DNA from: Rhodocyclaceae bacterium UBA2250
GTDB lineage: Bacteria; Pseudomonadota; Gammaproteobacteria; Burkholderiales; Rhodocyclaceae
NCBI GenBank assembly: GCA_002347285.1
Contig: DDXW01000053.1
Coordinates: 1-64,000, forward strand
DNA: 64,000 nt
Reading direction: 5' to 3'
In this document: piece by piece, positions 11,822-23,801 of the stretch
Layout of the letters: each line of letters begins with the position of its first letter
Numbering within the stretch: the stretch's first letter is position 1
Notes under the pieces: model-generated
Told to the model about the DNA's origin: nothing
The model's database searches: none
The model's input: the letters and a program-made list of their open reading frames with translations, nothing else
Program-made: the position numbers and the translations under genes

Positions 11822-12160
11822 TCAGCCGAAGGAGAGTGGCCGGAAGCTGCGCCAGCCGCGCTGGCTGTTGAGCGTCAGCGCGTCGAGCACGGCGAGCGGC
11901 GCCTGCCAGAGGCTTTCGTTGAGGCGCGCCCAGCGGCGCCAGCCGAACGAGGCCGCGTCCTCGCGCAGGCTTTCGGCCGCCACCAGTTCCAGCAGGCGGT
12001 CCATCGCCGCCTGCCAATAGGCGGGCGTCTCGGTTTCGCCCGTCGCATGGGCGGCATGGCGCTGCGCCGCATGCCAGAGGATTTCGGCGCGATGCAGCCC
12101 GATCCCGGCCTTGTGGGCCAGCCAGGGGAGAATCTTCGGATTGTCGGATGTCGTCTTCAT
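11822..12160 (-). CDS. Hypothetical protein, 112 residues
   Basis: No function recognised. The chosen ATG (MKTTSDNPKILPWLAHKAG) gives a compact, tryptophan-rich, helical soluble protein without signal peptide or membrane segment. The N-terminal PWLAHKAGIGLHRAEILWHAA looks like a conserved alpha-helical motif of small betaproteobacterial proteins, but that is an impression. It is upstream of leuS on the same strand and divergent from uvrD. Codon use resembles the neighbours, supporting a real gene. Confidence 0.7.
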   Translation of the reverse strand: MKTTSDNPKILPWLAHKAGIGLHRAEILWHAAQRHAAHATGETETPAYWQAAMDRLLELVAAESLREDAASFGWRRWARLNESLWQAPLAVLDALTLNSQRGWRSFRPLSFG

Positions 12161-12288
12161 GGTCGGCTCCTTTCGCCGCAGTCGCGCAATTTTGTTGCGC
12201 CGCAGCATTTAACCATGAGATGGGGTGGCGGGCAAAAAGTTCAATGGGAAGAGTAGACTGCGCGCTTCAACCACAGAGAGCTAACCCA

Positions 12289-14451
12289 TTGAATTTACTG
12301 GACGGACTTAACGAACCGCAACTGGCGGCCGTCACGTTGCCGCCACAGCATGCCCTGATCCTGGCCGGGGCCGGCTCGGGCAAGACGCGCGTATTGACCA
12401 CCCGCATCGCCTGGCTGATCTCGACCGGCCAGGCCAGCCCGCAGAGCATCCTGGCGGTCACCTTCACCAACAAGGCGGCGAAGGAGATGCTCGGACGTCT
12501 GGCCGCGATGCTGCCGATCAACGTGCGCGGCATGTGGATCGGCACCTTCCACGGCCTGTGCAACCGCATGCTGCGCGCCCATTACCGCGATGCCGGATTG
12601 CCGCAGCTGTTCCAGATCCTCGACTCGGCCGACCAGTTGTCCGCCGTCAAGCGCTTGCTGAAATCCCTCAACGTCGATGACGAGAAGTTCCCGCCGCGCG
12701 AACTGTGCTGGTTCATCAATGCCCAGAAGGAGGCCGGCCTGCGCCCGGCGGCGGTCGAAGCCTGGGACGAGTACACCCGCAAGCGCGTCGAACTCTACGA
12801 AGCCTACGAGGCGCAATGCCAGAAGGAGGGGGTCGTCGACTTCGCCGAACTGCTCTTGCGCTGCCACGAACTGCTGGAGCGCAACGAGCCGCTGCGCCGC
12901 CATTACCAGGAGCGCTTCCGCCACATCCTCGTCGACGAGTTCCAGGACACCAACAAGCTGCAATACCGCTGGCTGAAGTTACTGACAGGAGAGAGCGCTG
13001 CGCTGTTCTGCGTCGGCGACGACGACCAGTCGATTTACGCCTTCCGCGGCGCCGACGTCGGCAACATGCGCGATTTCGAGCGCGAGTTCAAGGTGCGGAA
13101 CCTGATCCGCCTCGAGCAGAACTACCGCTCGCAGGGCAACATCCTCGACGCCGCCAACGCCATCATCCGCAACAACCCCTCGCGCCTCGGCAAGAACCTG
13201 TGGACCGAGGCCGGCGCCGGCGAGCCGATCCGCGTGCATGAATCCTGGTCCGACGGCGACGAGGCCCGCTTCATCGTCGAGGAAGTGAAGGCGCTGGTGC
13301 GCGACGGGATCATGCGCTCCCAGATCGCGCTGCTCTACCGCAGCAACGCCCAGAGCCGCGCGCTCGAGCACGCACTGTTCAACGCCGGCATCCCCTATCG
13401 CGTCTATGGCGGCCTGCGCTTCTTCGAGCGCGCCGAGATCAAGCATGCGCTCGCCTATCTGCGCCTGATCGCCAACGCCGACGACGACACGGCATTTTCG
13501 CGCGTGGTGAACTTCCCGACGCGCGGCATCGGCGCGCGCAGCGTCGAACGGCTGGCCGACGCGGCCAAGGCGCACGGCGGCAGCCTGCACGCGGCGATCC
13601 CGCAGGTGTCCGGCGCCGGCGGCGCCAAGCTCGCCGCCTTCGCCGCCCTGCTCGCCAGGCTGCGCGAGGCCGCCAGCCTGCCGCTGCCGGAACTCGTCGC
13701 GCACGTGCTCGACCTCTCCGGCCTGCGCACGCACTACCAGCACGAGAAGGAAGGCCAGGAGCGTCTCGCCAACCTCGACGAACTGGTCAATGCCGCCAGC
13801 AGCTTCGTCGCCGAGGAAGGCACGGCGAGCGCCGAAGGCGAGCTGTCGGCCGACCTGATCGCATTCCTCGCGCACGCCGCGCTCGAGGCCGGCGAACACC
13901 AGGCCGGCGAAGGCGACGACGCGCTGCAGCTGATGACCGTGCACTCCGCCAAGGGCCTCGAGTTCGACGTCGTCTTCATCTGCGGCCTCGAGGAAGGGTT
14001 GTTCCCGCACGAGAACAGCCTCGTCGAGGAACGGGGACTGGAGGAAGAGCGCCGCCTGATGTACGTCGCCGTGACGCGCGCACGCCAGCGCCTCTACCTC
14101 TGCCACGCGCAGACGCGCATGCTGCACGGCCAGACGCGCTACAACCTGCCCTCGCGCTTCATCGACGAGATTCCCGCGGCGCTGCTCAAGTTCCTCACCG
14201 CGCGGGCCGGCCGGAGCGGCCATGCCACCTACGGCGCCGCCTCGCCAGCGCCGGGTTTCCCGTCCCCCGCCCGCCGGAGTGAAAGCGACGCCGGCTTCCG
14301 CATCGGCCAGACGGTGATGCATGCCAAGTTCGGCCTCGGCGTCATCGTCAACGCCGAAGGCGGCGGCAGCGACGCGCGCGTGCAGATCAACTTCGGCAAC
14401 GCCGGCATGAAGTGGCTGGCGCTGTCGGTCGCCAAGCTGACGCCGGTCTGA
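12289..14451 (+). CDS. uvrD: ATP-dependent DNA helicase UvrD/Rep family
   Basis: Superfamily 1 helicase for nucleotide excision and mismatch repair. I chose the TTG at 12289 (MNLLDGLNEPQLAAVTLP): an AGAGAG lies just upstream, the product is 720 residues like E. coli UvrD, and family homology begins there. Motifs: Walker A AGAGSGKTR, motif II VDEFQDTN, motif III GDDDQSIYAFRGA, QNYRS, and the C-terminal VTRARQRLYLCH. The C-terminal tail ends with the RIGQTVMHAKFGLGVIV module. The linker before it (YGAASPAPGFPSPA, 14232-14259) is encoded by a copy of the dispersed repeat. Confidence 0.94.
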   Translation: MNLLDGLNEPQLAAVTLPPQHALILAGAGSGKTRVLTTRIAWLISTGQASPQSILAVTFTNKAAKEMLGRLAAMLPINVRGMWIGTFHGLCNRMLRAHYRDAGLPQLFQILDSADQLSAVKRLLKSLNVDDEKFPPRELCWFINAQKEAGLRPAAVEAWDEYTRKRVELYEAYEAQCQKEGVVDFAELLLRCHELLERNEPLRRHYQERFRHILVDEFQDTNKLQYRWLKLLTGESAALFCVGDDDQSIYAFRGADVGNMRDFEREFKVRNLIRLEQNYRSQGNILDAANAIIRNNPSRLGKNLWTEAGAGEPIRVHESWSDGDEARFIVEEVKALVRDGIMRSQIALLYRSNAQSRALEHALFNAGIPYRVYGGLRFFERAEIKHALAYLRLIANADDDTAFSRVVNFPTRGIGARSVERLADAAKAHGGSLHAAIPQVSGAGGAKLAAFAALLARLREAASLPLPELVAHVLDLSGLRTHYQHEKEGQERLANLDELVNAASSFVAEEGTASAEGELSADLIAFLAHAALEAGEHQAGEGDDALQLMTVHSAKGLEFDVVFICGLEEGLFPHENSLVEERGLEEERRLMYVAVTRARQRLYLCHAQTRMLHGQTRYNLPSRFIDEIPAALLKFLTARAGRSGHATYGAASPAPGFPSPARRSESDAGFRIGQTVMHAKFGLGVIVNAEGGGSDARVQINFGNAGMKWLALSVAKLTPV
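14232..14259 (-). repeat. Dispersed GC-rich repeat, copy inside uvrD
   Basis: On the minus strand it reads AAACCCGGCGCTGGCG followed by AGGCGGCGCCG, one or two changes from the intergenic copies. It codes for a low-complexity linker of UvrD between the helicase core and the C-terminal module. Confidence 0.6.
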
Positions 14452-14456
14452 ACGCG

Positions 14457-15323
14457 ATGGCGGCGCTCGGCCTGCTGCTCGGGCTGACCGGACTGCTGCT
14501 GGCCGCCCGCTGGCTCGTCCGGCGCGGGCTCGCCGCGCCGCGCGTGGCCGAGCGTGGCAACCCCGGCGATTTCGGCCTGCCCTTCCGCACCGTCTCGTTT
14601 CCGACGGCCAACGGGCGGACGCTGCGCGGCTGGTTCATTCCGGCCGACCATGCGTCGGCGACGGCGGTCGCCGTGCTGCACGGCTGGGGCGGCAATGCCG
14701 AGACGATGCTGCCGCTCGCCGCGCCGCTGCACCGCCAGGGCCGCGCCGTGCTGCTGTTCGACGCGCGCTGCCATGGCATGAGCGACGGCGACGCGTTCGT
14801 TTCGCTGCCGCGCTTCGCCGAAGATCTCGAGCACGCCATCGACTGGCTGCGTGGCCAGCCGGGCATCGATGTGCAGCGCATCGCGGCGATCGGCCATTCG
14901 GTCGGCGCCGGTGCCGCCTTGCTGGCCGCCTCAAGCTCGTCCCGGCTGGCCGCCGTCGTCAGCATCGCCGCCTTCGCGCACCCGGCAGCGATGATGCGCC
15001 GCTGGCTCGCCTGGCGCCGCATTCCCTACCGGCCGTTCGGCTGGGCGATTCTCGAATACGTGCAGCATGTCATCGGCACGCGCTTCGCGCGCATCGCGCC
15101 GGTCAACACGATCCGCCGCGTCCGATGCCCGGTGCTGCTCGCCCACGGCACCGACGACGTCACCGTGCCGGTCGAAGAAGCGCGACAGATCTTTGCGAAC
15201 CGCGCGCACGACGCGGTAGAGTTGCTGCTGCTGCAGGGCGGCCACGACGAATACGCCGAGATGGATCTCGGCATCGGGGCGATGCTCGATTTTCTGGCGC
15301 GCCGCCTGCCGGCGGCCGATTAG
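14457..15323 (+). CDS. Membrane-anchored alpha/beta hydrolase
   Basis: A 288-residue serine hydrolase. An N-terminal hydrophobic segment (residues 2-20, LGLLLGLTGLLLA) probably anchors it in the inner membrane. The alpha/beta fold follows, with the nucleophile elbow GHSVGAG near residue 147, a candidate acid in HGTDDVTVP and the histidine in QGGHDEY. It resembles the BAAT/acyl-CoA-thioesterase-like or FrsA-like hydrolases. The substrate cannot be told. It starts six bases after the uvrD stop and may be co-transcribed. Confidence 0.85.
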   Translation: MAALGLLLGLTGLLLAARWLVRRGLAAPRVAERGNPGDFGLPFRTVSFPTANGRTLRGWFIPADHASATAVAVLHGWGGNAETMLPLAAPLHRQGRAVLLFDARCHGMSDGDAFVSLPRFAEDLEHAIDWLRGQPGIDVQRIAAIGHSVGAGAALLAASSSSRLAAVVSIAAFAHPAAMMRRWLAWRRIPYRPFGWAILEYVQHVIGTRFARIAPVNTIRRVRCPVLLAHGTDDVTVPVEEARQIFANRAHDAVELLLLQGGHDEYAEMDLGIGAMLDFLARRLPAAD

Positions 15324-15350
15324 ACGGATTATTCGTATAACATAGCCGCC

Positions 15351-16704
15351 ATGCCCGCCCCCGCTGAAATCCGCCAACTCGTCGAGCGCTTCGAGGCCAA
15401 CCTCGACAGCTATCGCGGCGGCTCCTACAACGAAACCCTGCTGCGCCGCGACTTTCTCGATCCGCTGTTCAAGGCGCTCGGCTGGGATATCGACAATGCC
15501 CAGGGCTATGCCGAGGCCTTCCGCGAAGTCGTGCATGAGGATGCCATCAAGGTCGGCGGCTCGACCAAGGCGCCCGACTACAGTTTCCGCATCGGCGGGC
15601 GGCGCATCTTTTTTCTTGAGGCGAAGAAGCCATCGGTCGTCATCAAGGACGATCCCGGCCCGGCCTACCAGTTGCGCCGTTATGCCTGGTCGGCGAACCT
15701 GCCGCTGTCCATCCTCTCGGATTTCGAGGAATTCGCCGTCTACGATTGCCGCATCAAGCCCGCACCTGGCGACAAACCCGCCAAGGGGCGCTTGCTCTAC
15801 CTGACCTTCCGCGACTATCTCGACCGCTGGGACGAGATCGCCGGCATCTTTTCCCGCGAGGCCGTGCTCAAGGGCAGCTTCGACCGTTACGCCAGTTCCG
15901 CCAAGGGCAAGCGCGGCACGACCGGGGTGGATGGCGACTTCCTCGCACAGATCGAGGGCTGGCGGGAAACGCTGGCGAAGAACATCGCACTGCGCAACCC
16001 GGGTATCGAGGTGCGCGATCTCAACTTCGCCGTGCAGGCCACCATCGACCGCATCGTCTTCCTGCGCATCTGCGAGGACCGCGGCATCGAGCCGCTCAAC
16101 CGCCTGCAGGGACTGACCAACGGCGCCGGCATCTACGCGCGGCTGGCGCATGTGTTCCGCGAAGCGGACGACCGCTACAACTCTGGCCTGTTCCACTTCA
16201 AGGCAGAGAGGGGGCGCGCCGGCAGCCCGGACGAATTCACGCTCGGCCTCAAGGTCGACGACAAGGTGCTCAAGGCGCTGATCCTCGGCCTCTACTATCC
16301 GGAAAGCCCCTACGAGTTCTCGGTGTTGCCGGCCGACATTCTCGGCCAGGTCTATGAGCGCTTTCTCGGCAGCGTCATCCGCCTCACCGCCGGCGGGCAA
16401 GCGAAGATCGAGGAAAAACCCGAGGTCAAGAAGGCCGGCGGTGTCTATTACACACCGACCTATATCGTCGACTACATCGTCAGGCAGACGGTCGGACGGC
16501 TGTGCGAGAACAAGGCCCCGAAGGATGTGGCGAAGCTTTCCATCCTCGATCCGGCCTGCGGCTCGGGTTCCTTCCTGATCGGCGCTTATCAATACCTGCT
16601 CGACTGGCATCTCGCCTGGTATGCCGCCAACGAACCGGAAAAGCACGCCAAGGGCAAGGAGCCGAAAGTCTATCGCGCCGGCGACGGCTGGCGGTTAACC
16701 GGCC
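15351..16704 (+). pseudogene. Truncated type IIG restriction-modification enzyme
   Basis: The N-terminal half of an Eco57I-like fused nuclease-methyltransferase. A PD-(D/E)xK nuclease is visible (P75 D76, then E90-A-K92 in FFLEAKKP), then a long helical connector, motif X (GVYYTPTYIVDYIV near 365) and SAM-binding motif I (ILDPACGSGSFL near 397). Homology stops after about residue 449 (GDGWRLT). The catalytic NPPY motif and specificity domain are missing. The frame runs on to a stop at 16805, but that tail only shadows the next gene. The methyltransferase cannot be active. Whether the nuclease half is expressed is unknown. Confidence 0.85.
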
Positions 16705-17418
16705 ATGCATCTTTGCTACTTCGACGAGAACAAGCACACCGCCGAAAACCCGGTGTTCTATATCGGCGGCCTGATGATTCCGGACGCGAAGGCGCTCGAA
16801 TTTGAGCGCACGCTGTCGCAAATCGCCTTCAACTTCTTCGGCTCGCGCACTCTGGCCGTCCATACCGAACTGCACGGCAAGGAACTGTTCCACGGCAAGG
16901 GTAACGCCAAGGGCCGCAAACTGGAAGAACGTGTCCAGGTCTTTCAGGACGTGGCGATGTTCGTCACCGACAACGCCATCCCGGTGCGTTTGGTACGAAT
17001 CGACGTGGTGCGGCACCAGCAGAAATACAAATATCCGACCCCGCCGTACCGGCTTGGCCTGATGCTGATCCTGGAGCGTTTTTGCGAGTATCTCGATACC
17101 GTCGATGATCTGGGGCTGGTGTTCGGCGATCACGAAGCCGACGAAGTCACTGGCGCGGTCGTCGATTTTTCCGAATTCAAGTCGCAGGGCAAGACGCCGA
17201 TGTACTTCGGCCGCCCGCTAGGCCGGCTGCTCGACACCGTGTATTTCACCCAGTCGCACCATAGCCGCTTTCTGCAAGTGGCCGATCTGCTGGTCTATAT
17301 GGCGGGACGCTACGAGAACTGGGCGGACGTACCGGACAAATGGCACGAGCAGGCGGTAAAGACGGCGTGGGAAAAAGTGAAGGCCAGCGGGAACCTGTTG
17401 ATTCAGCGCTGGCCTTGA
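16705..17418 (+). CDS. DUF3800 family protein
   Basis: A 237-residue protein beginning MHLCYFDENKH, with the early Asp-Glu pair typical of DUF3800, a family proposed to have an RNase H-like nuclease fold. Further conserved points are HTELHGKELFHG, GDHEAD and the C-terminal SRFLQVADLLVYMAG. Such proteins are often encoded with restriction systems, phages and mobile elements; the function is not established. It begins at the break point of the truncated type IIG gene and has no good ribosome-binding site of its own. It may be translated by coupling or may be a stranded remnant. Confidence 0.8.
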   Translation: MHLCYFDENKHTAENPVFYIGGLMIPDAKALEFERTLSQIAFNFFGSRTLAVHTELHGKELFHGKGNAKGRKLEERVQVFQDVAMFVTDNAIPVRLVRIDVVRHQQKYKYPTPPYRLGLMLILERFCEYLDTVDDLGLVFGDHEADEVTGAVVDFSEFKSQGKTPMYFGRPLGRLLDTVYFTQSHHSRFLQVADLLVYMAGRYENWADVPDKWHEQAVKTAWEKVKASGNLLIQRWP

Positions 17419-17537
17419 GTGTCTGGAACGACCGGCTTCCGAAGGAAGGGCTCGCTTTGGAACGAGAACACCAGTCGCAGATGCATGCTAGCCGAGCAGC
17501 ACGGCTCGGTCAACCAAGGATTTGATGGGGTAAGGCC

Positions 17538-18323
17538 ATGAAGATTGAAACCAACGGCATCGACATCCACTACGAGATTTCCGGCCAGGCGCCCGGCCGC
17601 CCCTGGGTGACGCTGGCGCACTCGCTGGCGACCGACCTCACGCTCTGGGACGGCGTCGCCGCGGCGCTCGCGTCCCGCTTCAACGTGCTGCGCTACGACG
17701 CGCGCGGCCATGGCCGGAGCGATGCGCCGGCAGGGCCTTACGACTTCCCGACGCTGGTCGGCGACCTCGTCGGCCTGCTCGACGCCCTGCGGATCGAACG
17801 CACGCATTTCGTCGGCCTGTCGATGGGCGGCATGCTCGGCCAGCACTTTGCCCTGGCGGCGCCCGGGCGGCTCGACAAGCTCGTGCTCGTGAGCACCTCG
17901 AGCCGCACGCCGCCCGAGGGCCGCGCGCTGTGGGACGAGCGCATCGCCGTCGCCCGCGGCCAGGGGATGCAGGCGCATGTCGAAGCCACGCTGGCGCGCT
18001 GGTTCACCGCGCCGTATCGGGCAGCGCATCCGGAGGTGATGGCGCGCATCGGCGCATTGATCGCGGCAACGCCGGCAGCCGGCTTCGCCGGCTGGGGCGC
18101 GGCGATCTGCTCGCTCGATGTCACCGCGCAACTCGGCGCGATCAAGGCGCCGACGCTGGTGGTGGGCGGGGCGGACGATCCCGGCACGCCGCCGGCACTG
18201 AGCCGGACCATCGCAGCGGCGATCCCCGGCGCGCGGCTGGCGATCGTTCCGCAGGCCTCGCACCAGCTGGTGATCGAGCAGGCGGAGATCTTCAATCGCC
18301 TGCTGCTCGATTTCCTCGGCTGA
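17538..18323 (+). CDS. Alpha/beta hydrolase, 3-oxoadipate enol-lactonase-like
   Basis: A 261-residue cytoplasmic hydrolase. The nucleophile elbow is GLSMGGMLG (S near residue 96), the acid is in GGADDPGTP and the histidine in ASHQLVIEQ. The DARGHGRSD stretch is typical. It is closest in style to PcaD (beta-ketoadipate enol-lactone hydrolase), but no other pca gene is nearby, so the substrate is open. It follows DUF3800 by 119 bases and converges on a ParA gene, with a dispersed repeat copy between their stops. Confidence 0.85.
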   Translation: MKIETNGIDIHYEISGQAPGRPWVTLAHSLATDLTLWDGVAAALASRFNVLRYDARGHGRSDAPAGPYDFPTLVGDLVGLLDALRIERTHFVGLSMGGMLGQHFALAAPGRLDKLVLVSTSSRTPPEGRALWDERIAVARGQGMQAHVEATLARWFTAPYRAAHPEVMARIGALIAATPAAGFAGWGAAICSLDVTAQLGAIKAPTLVVGGADDPGTPPALSRTIAAAIPGARLAIVPQASHQLVIEQAEIFNRLLLDFLG

Positions 18324-18325
18324 TA

Positions 18326-18350
18326 GAAACTCGGCGCCGGCGAGGCGGCC
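18326..18350 (+). repeat. Dispersed GC-rich repeat between convergent genes
   Basis: GAAACTCGGCGCCGGC followed by GAGGCGGCC. It fills the 27-base space between the hydrolase stop and the ParA stop. It is self-complementary enough to fold and could help terminate both transcripts. Confidence 0.7.
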
Positions 18351-19148
18351 TCAGGCCCTTTTCTTCTGACGCGCCGCCTGGCGCCGCCCCTGCAGCGCGT
18401 CGAACAGGCGCTCGAACTCGCCGGTCAGCTTGTGGCGCGGGTCGAGATGGATCATCGGTTTCGCCTGCTGGTGCGATTCCTTGATCTTCACCGAGGCGGA
18501 GAGGAAGGGCTCGAGCACCGGCAGGTTCTCGGCGCGCAGCTCTTCGACGACCTGCTGCGGCAGGCTGGCGCGCGCCTGGAACTGGTTGACGACGATGCCC
18601 TCGACCTCAAGCTCGGCGTTATGGTCGGCGCGGATCTCGGCCACGTTGTCGAGCAGCGTGTAAAGGGCGCGGCGGGCGAATTCGTCGCAGTCGAACGGGA
18701 TCAGGCAGCGGTCGGCGGCGATCAGCGCCGAGCGCGTATAGAAGTGCAGCGCCGGCGGCGTGTCGATCCAGATCTCGTCGAAGCCTGCCAGGGCGTCGAG
18801 CGACTCGCGCAGCTTGTAGATCTTGTAGCGCGACTCGAGCTTGGCCTGCAGTTCCTCGAGCGCGGCGTCGGCCGGCATGAGGAACAGGTTCTCGAACGGC
18901 GTGGCGTGGATGAAGTCCTCGGTCGCCTTCGGCCGCAGCTTGAAGTTGAGCATCTGGTCGAAGAATTCGGTCACCGTCGTCTCCAGGGCGTCGGCCGCCG
19001 CACCGAGCAGGTAGCGCGTCGAATTGGCCTGGGGGTCGAGATCGACCACGAGGGTGCGGGCGCCGCGCTTGGCGGCGATGGCGGCGAGGTTGCAGGCGAT
19101 GGTGCTCTTGCCGACACCGCCTTTCTGATTGAAGACGACACGTTTCAT
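18351..19148 (-). CDS. ParA/MinD-family ATPase (orphan 1)
   Basis: A 265-residue deviant Walker A ATPase starting [16 protein letters not shown] at the ATG preceded by AAGGGAG. It keeps [10 protein letters not shown], the Walker B region IDTPP and a basic C-terminus ([11 protein letters not shown]). Such proteins position plasmids, chromosomes or protein clusters. No parB or chemotaxis genes are adjacent, so the cargo is unknown. It diverges from maeB, beyond which lies a second ParA-like gene. Confidence 0.9.
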   Translation of the reverse strand: MKRVVFNQKGGVGKSTIACNLAAIAAKRGARTLVVDLDPQANSTRYLLGAAADALETTVTEFFDQMLNFKLRPKATEDFIHATPFENLFLMPADAALEELQAKLESRYKIYKLRESLDALAGFDEIWIDTPPALHFYTRSALIAADRCLIPFDCDEFARRALYTLLDNVAEIRADHNAELEVEGIVVNQFQARASLPQQVVEELRAENLPVLEPFLSASVKIKESHQQAKPMIHLDPRHKLTGEFERLFDALQGRRQAARQKKRA

Positions 19149-19265
19149 GAGGGCTCCCTTCCGACGAGGCCGGCATTCTCGCACAGCGCCGTGACGGTTT
19201 TCGGTCATGGCGGCGTCAGGCGGGCGGAGTAAGATTGCGCCTCCATTGCCATTGCGTATCGCCCC

Positions 19266-21569
<2,304 letters not shown>

Positions 21570-21570
21570 C

Positions 21571-22197
21571 ATGCGGAGGTTGATGGTCGCCAACCCGAAG
21601 GGCGGCGTCGGCAAAAGCACGCTGGCGACCAACCTGGCCGGCTGGCTGGCGCAGCGCGGCCACAGCGTCATGCTCGGCGACATCGACCGCCAGCAGTCCG
21701 CGCGCGAATGGCTGCGCCTGCGTCCCCCGGCGCTGCCCTTCATCGCCACCTGGGACCTCCGGCCGGACGGGCCGGCGCGGCCGCCGCCGGGCACCACGCA
21801 CGTCGTGCTCGACACCCCGGCCGGCCTGCACGGCAAGAAGCTCGCGCACGTGCTCAAGCTGGTCGACCGCGTGATCGTGCCGCTCGCCCCCTCGCTGTTC
21901 GACATTCTCGCCACGCGCCATTTCCTCGACGCGCTGCTCGAGGAAAAGGAAGTGCGCAAGGGCGCGGTGGAGATCGCCGTGGTCGGCATGCGCGTCGATG
22001 CACGCACGCGCGCCGCCGCCGAGCTGGAGCGTTTTCTTCTCGATCTCGGCCTGCCGGTCATCGCCCACCTGCGCGACACGCAGAACTACGTGCAGGCGGC
22101 CGCGCACGGCCTGACCATCTTCGACCTGCCGGCCTCGCGCGCCGCCCAGGATTGGGAGCAGTGGGCGCCGATCCTGCGCTGGGCCGAAGCGGCCTAG
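21571..22197 (+). CDS. ParA-family ATPase (orphan 2)
   Basis: A 208-residue short ParA-like ATPase beginning [21 protein letters not shown], one base after the maeB stop, so probably co-transcribed with it. The deviant Walker A is intact and [10 protein letters not shown] replaces the longer DPQ segment of large ParA proteins. No N-terminal DNA-binding domain is present. An alternative ATG at 21583 has GGAGG only four bases upstream. It ends within a CTAG shared with the stop of the convergent GGDEF gene. Cargo unknown. Confidence 0.87.
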   Translation: MRRLMVANPKGGVGKSTLATNLAGWLAQRGHSVMLGDIDRQQSAREWLRLRPPALPFIATWDLRPDGPARPPPGTTHVVLDTPAGLHGKKLAHVLKLVDRVIVPLAPSLFDILATRHFLDALLEEKEVRKGAVEIAVVGMRVDARTRAAAELERFLLDLGLPVIAHLRDTQNYVQAAAHGLTIFDLPASRAAQDWEQWAPILRWAEAA

Positions 22198-23003
22198 AAC
22201 AACTCGATATCCGCGGCCGGCCGCAGCAGGGCGACGAACTCCTCGCCGCCGAAGCGGAACAGCTTGTCCTGCACGCGAAAGCTTTCACGCATCAGGTTGG
22301 CCAGCAGGATCAGCACCTCGTCGCCGATCAGATGGCCGAAGCGGTCGTTGATCAACTTGAAGCGATCGATGTCCATCACGCCGAGCCAGTGGTCGCGCGC
22401 CGCCGGATTGCCGTGGCGCCGCTGCGGCAGATGGAGCGCACCGCCGGCCGCATCGTCCTGCAAGGGAATGTTGGCGAGAATCCGCATCAGGTACTCGTCG
22501 AAGGTCTTGCGGTTGAGCAGGCGGGTCAGCGTGTCGGTCTCGCTGTACTCGAGCAGCGCCAGGCAATTCCTCAGCAGGGAGGCGAAACCCTGCACGATGC
22601 CGATCTCGTCCGCCGTGAAGGGCGCCGGGCGCTCCAGCACCAGAAAGCCCAGCGGCTCGTGCCGGTCGTTGCGGACCATCTGCACCAGCCGCACGCTGTC
22701 GTCGGGCAGCCGGTCGAACTCCGGCGCATCATGGCCGAAACGTCTCCGCAGGTAGGGGTGGTTCTCGATCGAACCCGTCCGGTCCGGCCAGGCGAAGTTG
22801 TCGTCGTGAGATACCCCTGTCCCGGCACCGGCGATCTCGGTGGACAGACCGACCAGGAAGGACGTCGCCCGCGGCATGATCTTGTGCAGTTCGCTGCGCG
22901 CCGTCCCAAGGATGCGATGCAGTGCTTCGACCACGGCCGATCCGATCTCCCCGCGCCGGCGGCTGCGCGTGATCAAGTCGACATGGTGGAGGATGGGGTT
23001 CAT
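22194..23003 (-). CDS. GGDEF protein with truncated catalytic domain
   Basis: A 269-residue protein. Residues 1-150 look like a GAF-like sensory region. The GGDEF domain begins at about residue 153 (DTLTRLLNRKTFDEYL), has DIDRFKLINDRFGHLIGDEVL and reaches FRFGGEEFVALL near the end. The protein stops 13 residues after the GGEEF signature, whereas complete diguanylate cyclase domains continue for some 60-70 more. So the C-terminal strands and helices are missing and cyclase activity is doubtful. The stop lies exactly where the convergent parA-like gene ends. It could be a c-di-GMP sensor relic. Confidence 0.82.
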   Translation of the reverse strand: MNPILHHVDLITRSRRRGEIGSAVVEALHRILGTARSELHKIMPRATSFLVGLSTEIAGAGTGVSHDDNFAWPDRTGSIENHPYLRRRFGHDAPEFDRLPDDSVRLVQMVRNDRHEPLGFLVLERPAPFTADEIGIVQGFASLLRNCLALLEYSETDTLTRLLNRKTFDEYLMRILANIPLQDDAAGGALHLPQRRHGNPAARDHWLGVMDIDRFKLINDRFGHLIGDEVLILLANLMRESFRVQDKLFRFGGEEFVALLRPAADIELF

Positions 23004-23006
23004 GTT

Positions 23007-23801
23007 TCAGAATAGCCCATGCACCATCTTCGCGAGCAGCAGCAGGATGACGCCGGCGAAGATTTTCTTCAGCGTCGCCACCGGCAGACGGTGCGCGGCC
23101 TTCGCCCCGAACGGCGCGGTGAGCATGCTGGCGGCCACGCAGGCCGCCAGCGCCGGCAGATGGATGTAGCCGAAGCTGCCGTCCGGCAGCCCCTCCCCAC
23201 CGACGCCGCCCACCAGATAGCCGAGCGTGCCGGCCACCGCGATGGGGAAGCCGATCGCGGCGGAGGTGCCGATCGCGTGATGCATCTTGACGTTGCACCA
23301 GGTCATGAAGGGCACCGACAGCGAGCCGCCGCCGATGGCGACCAGCGCCGAGACCGCGCCGATGCCGCCGCCGACGAGGAACATGCCGGACGTGCCCGGC
23401 AGCTGGCGCGCGGGCTTGGGCTTGATGTTGGCGAGCATCTGGAAGGCGACGTAGCTCATGAACACCGTGAAGAAGATCGCCAGCGGCCGCGTCGGCACGA
23501 CGCTGGCGAGCTGCGCGCCGAGGAAGGTGCCGAGCAGGATGCCCGGCGCGATGGCGCGCACGATCGGCCATTGCACCGCACCGTGCCGGTGATGGGCGCG
23601 CAGGCTGGAAATCGAGGTGAACACGATGGCAGCCATCGAGGTGCCGAGCGCCAGATGCATCAGGTGTTCCTGCGGGAAGCCCTGCGCCGCGAACATCAGC
23701 GCGAGCACCGGCACCATGATCGCACCGCCGCCGACGCCGAGCAGACCGGCGAAGAAACCGGCGACGGCACCGAGCATGAGATAACCGACGATCCAGATCA
23801 C
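23007..23801 (-). CDS. TSUP-family sulfite/organic anion permease
   Basis: A 264-residue inner-membrane protein with about eight hydrophobic helices in two TauE/SafE halves, each carrying a glycine-rich GVGGG or AIGGGSL motif. The family exports sulfite, sulfoacetate or taurine-like anions; the substrate is not deducible. The start is a GTG overlapping the TGA of the EVE-domain gene, so the two are coupled. Three bases separate it from the GGDEF gene downstream. Confidence 0.9.
   Translation of the reverse strand: MIWIVGYLMLGAVAGFFAGLLGVGGGAIMVPVLALMFAAQGFPQEHLMHLALGTSMAAIVFTSISSLRAHHRHGAVQWPIVRAIAPGILLGTFLGAQLASVVPTRPLAIFFTVFMSYVAFQMLANIKPKPARQLPGTSGMFLVGGGIGAVSALVAIGGGSLSVPFMTWCNVKMHHAIGTSAAIGFPIAVAGTLGYLVGGVGGEGLPDGSFGYIHLPALAACVAASMLTAPFGAKAAHRLPVATLKKIFAGVILLLLAKMVHGLF

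Noticed and set aside
17485..17512. Small hairpin (AGCCGAG/CTCGGT) after the DUF3800 gene
   Set aside because: Stem is short and no T run follows on either strand, so it is not called a terminator.
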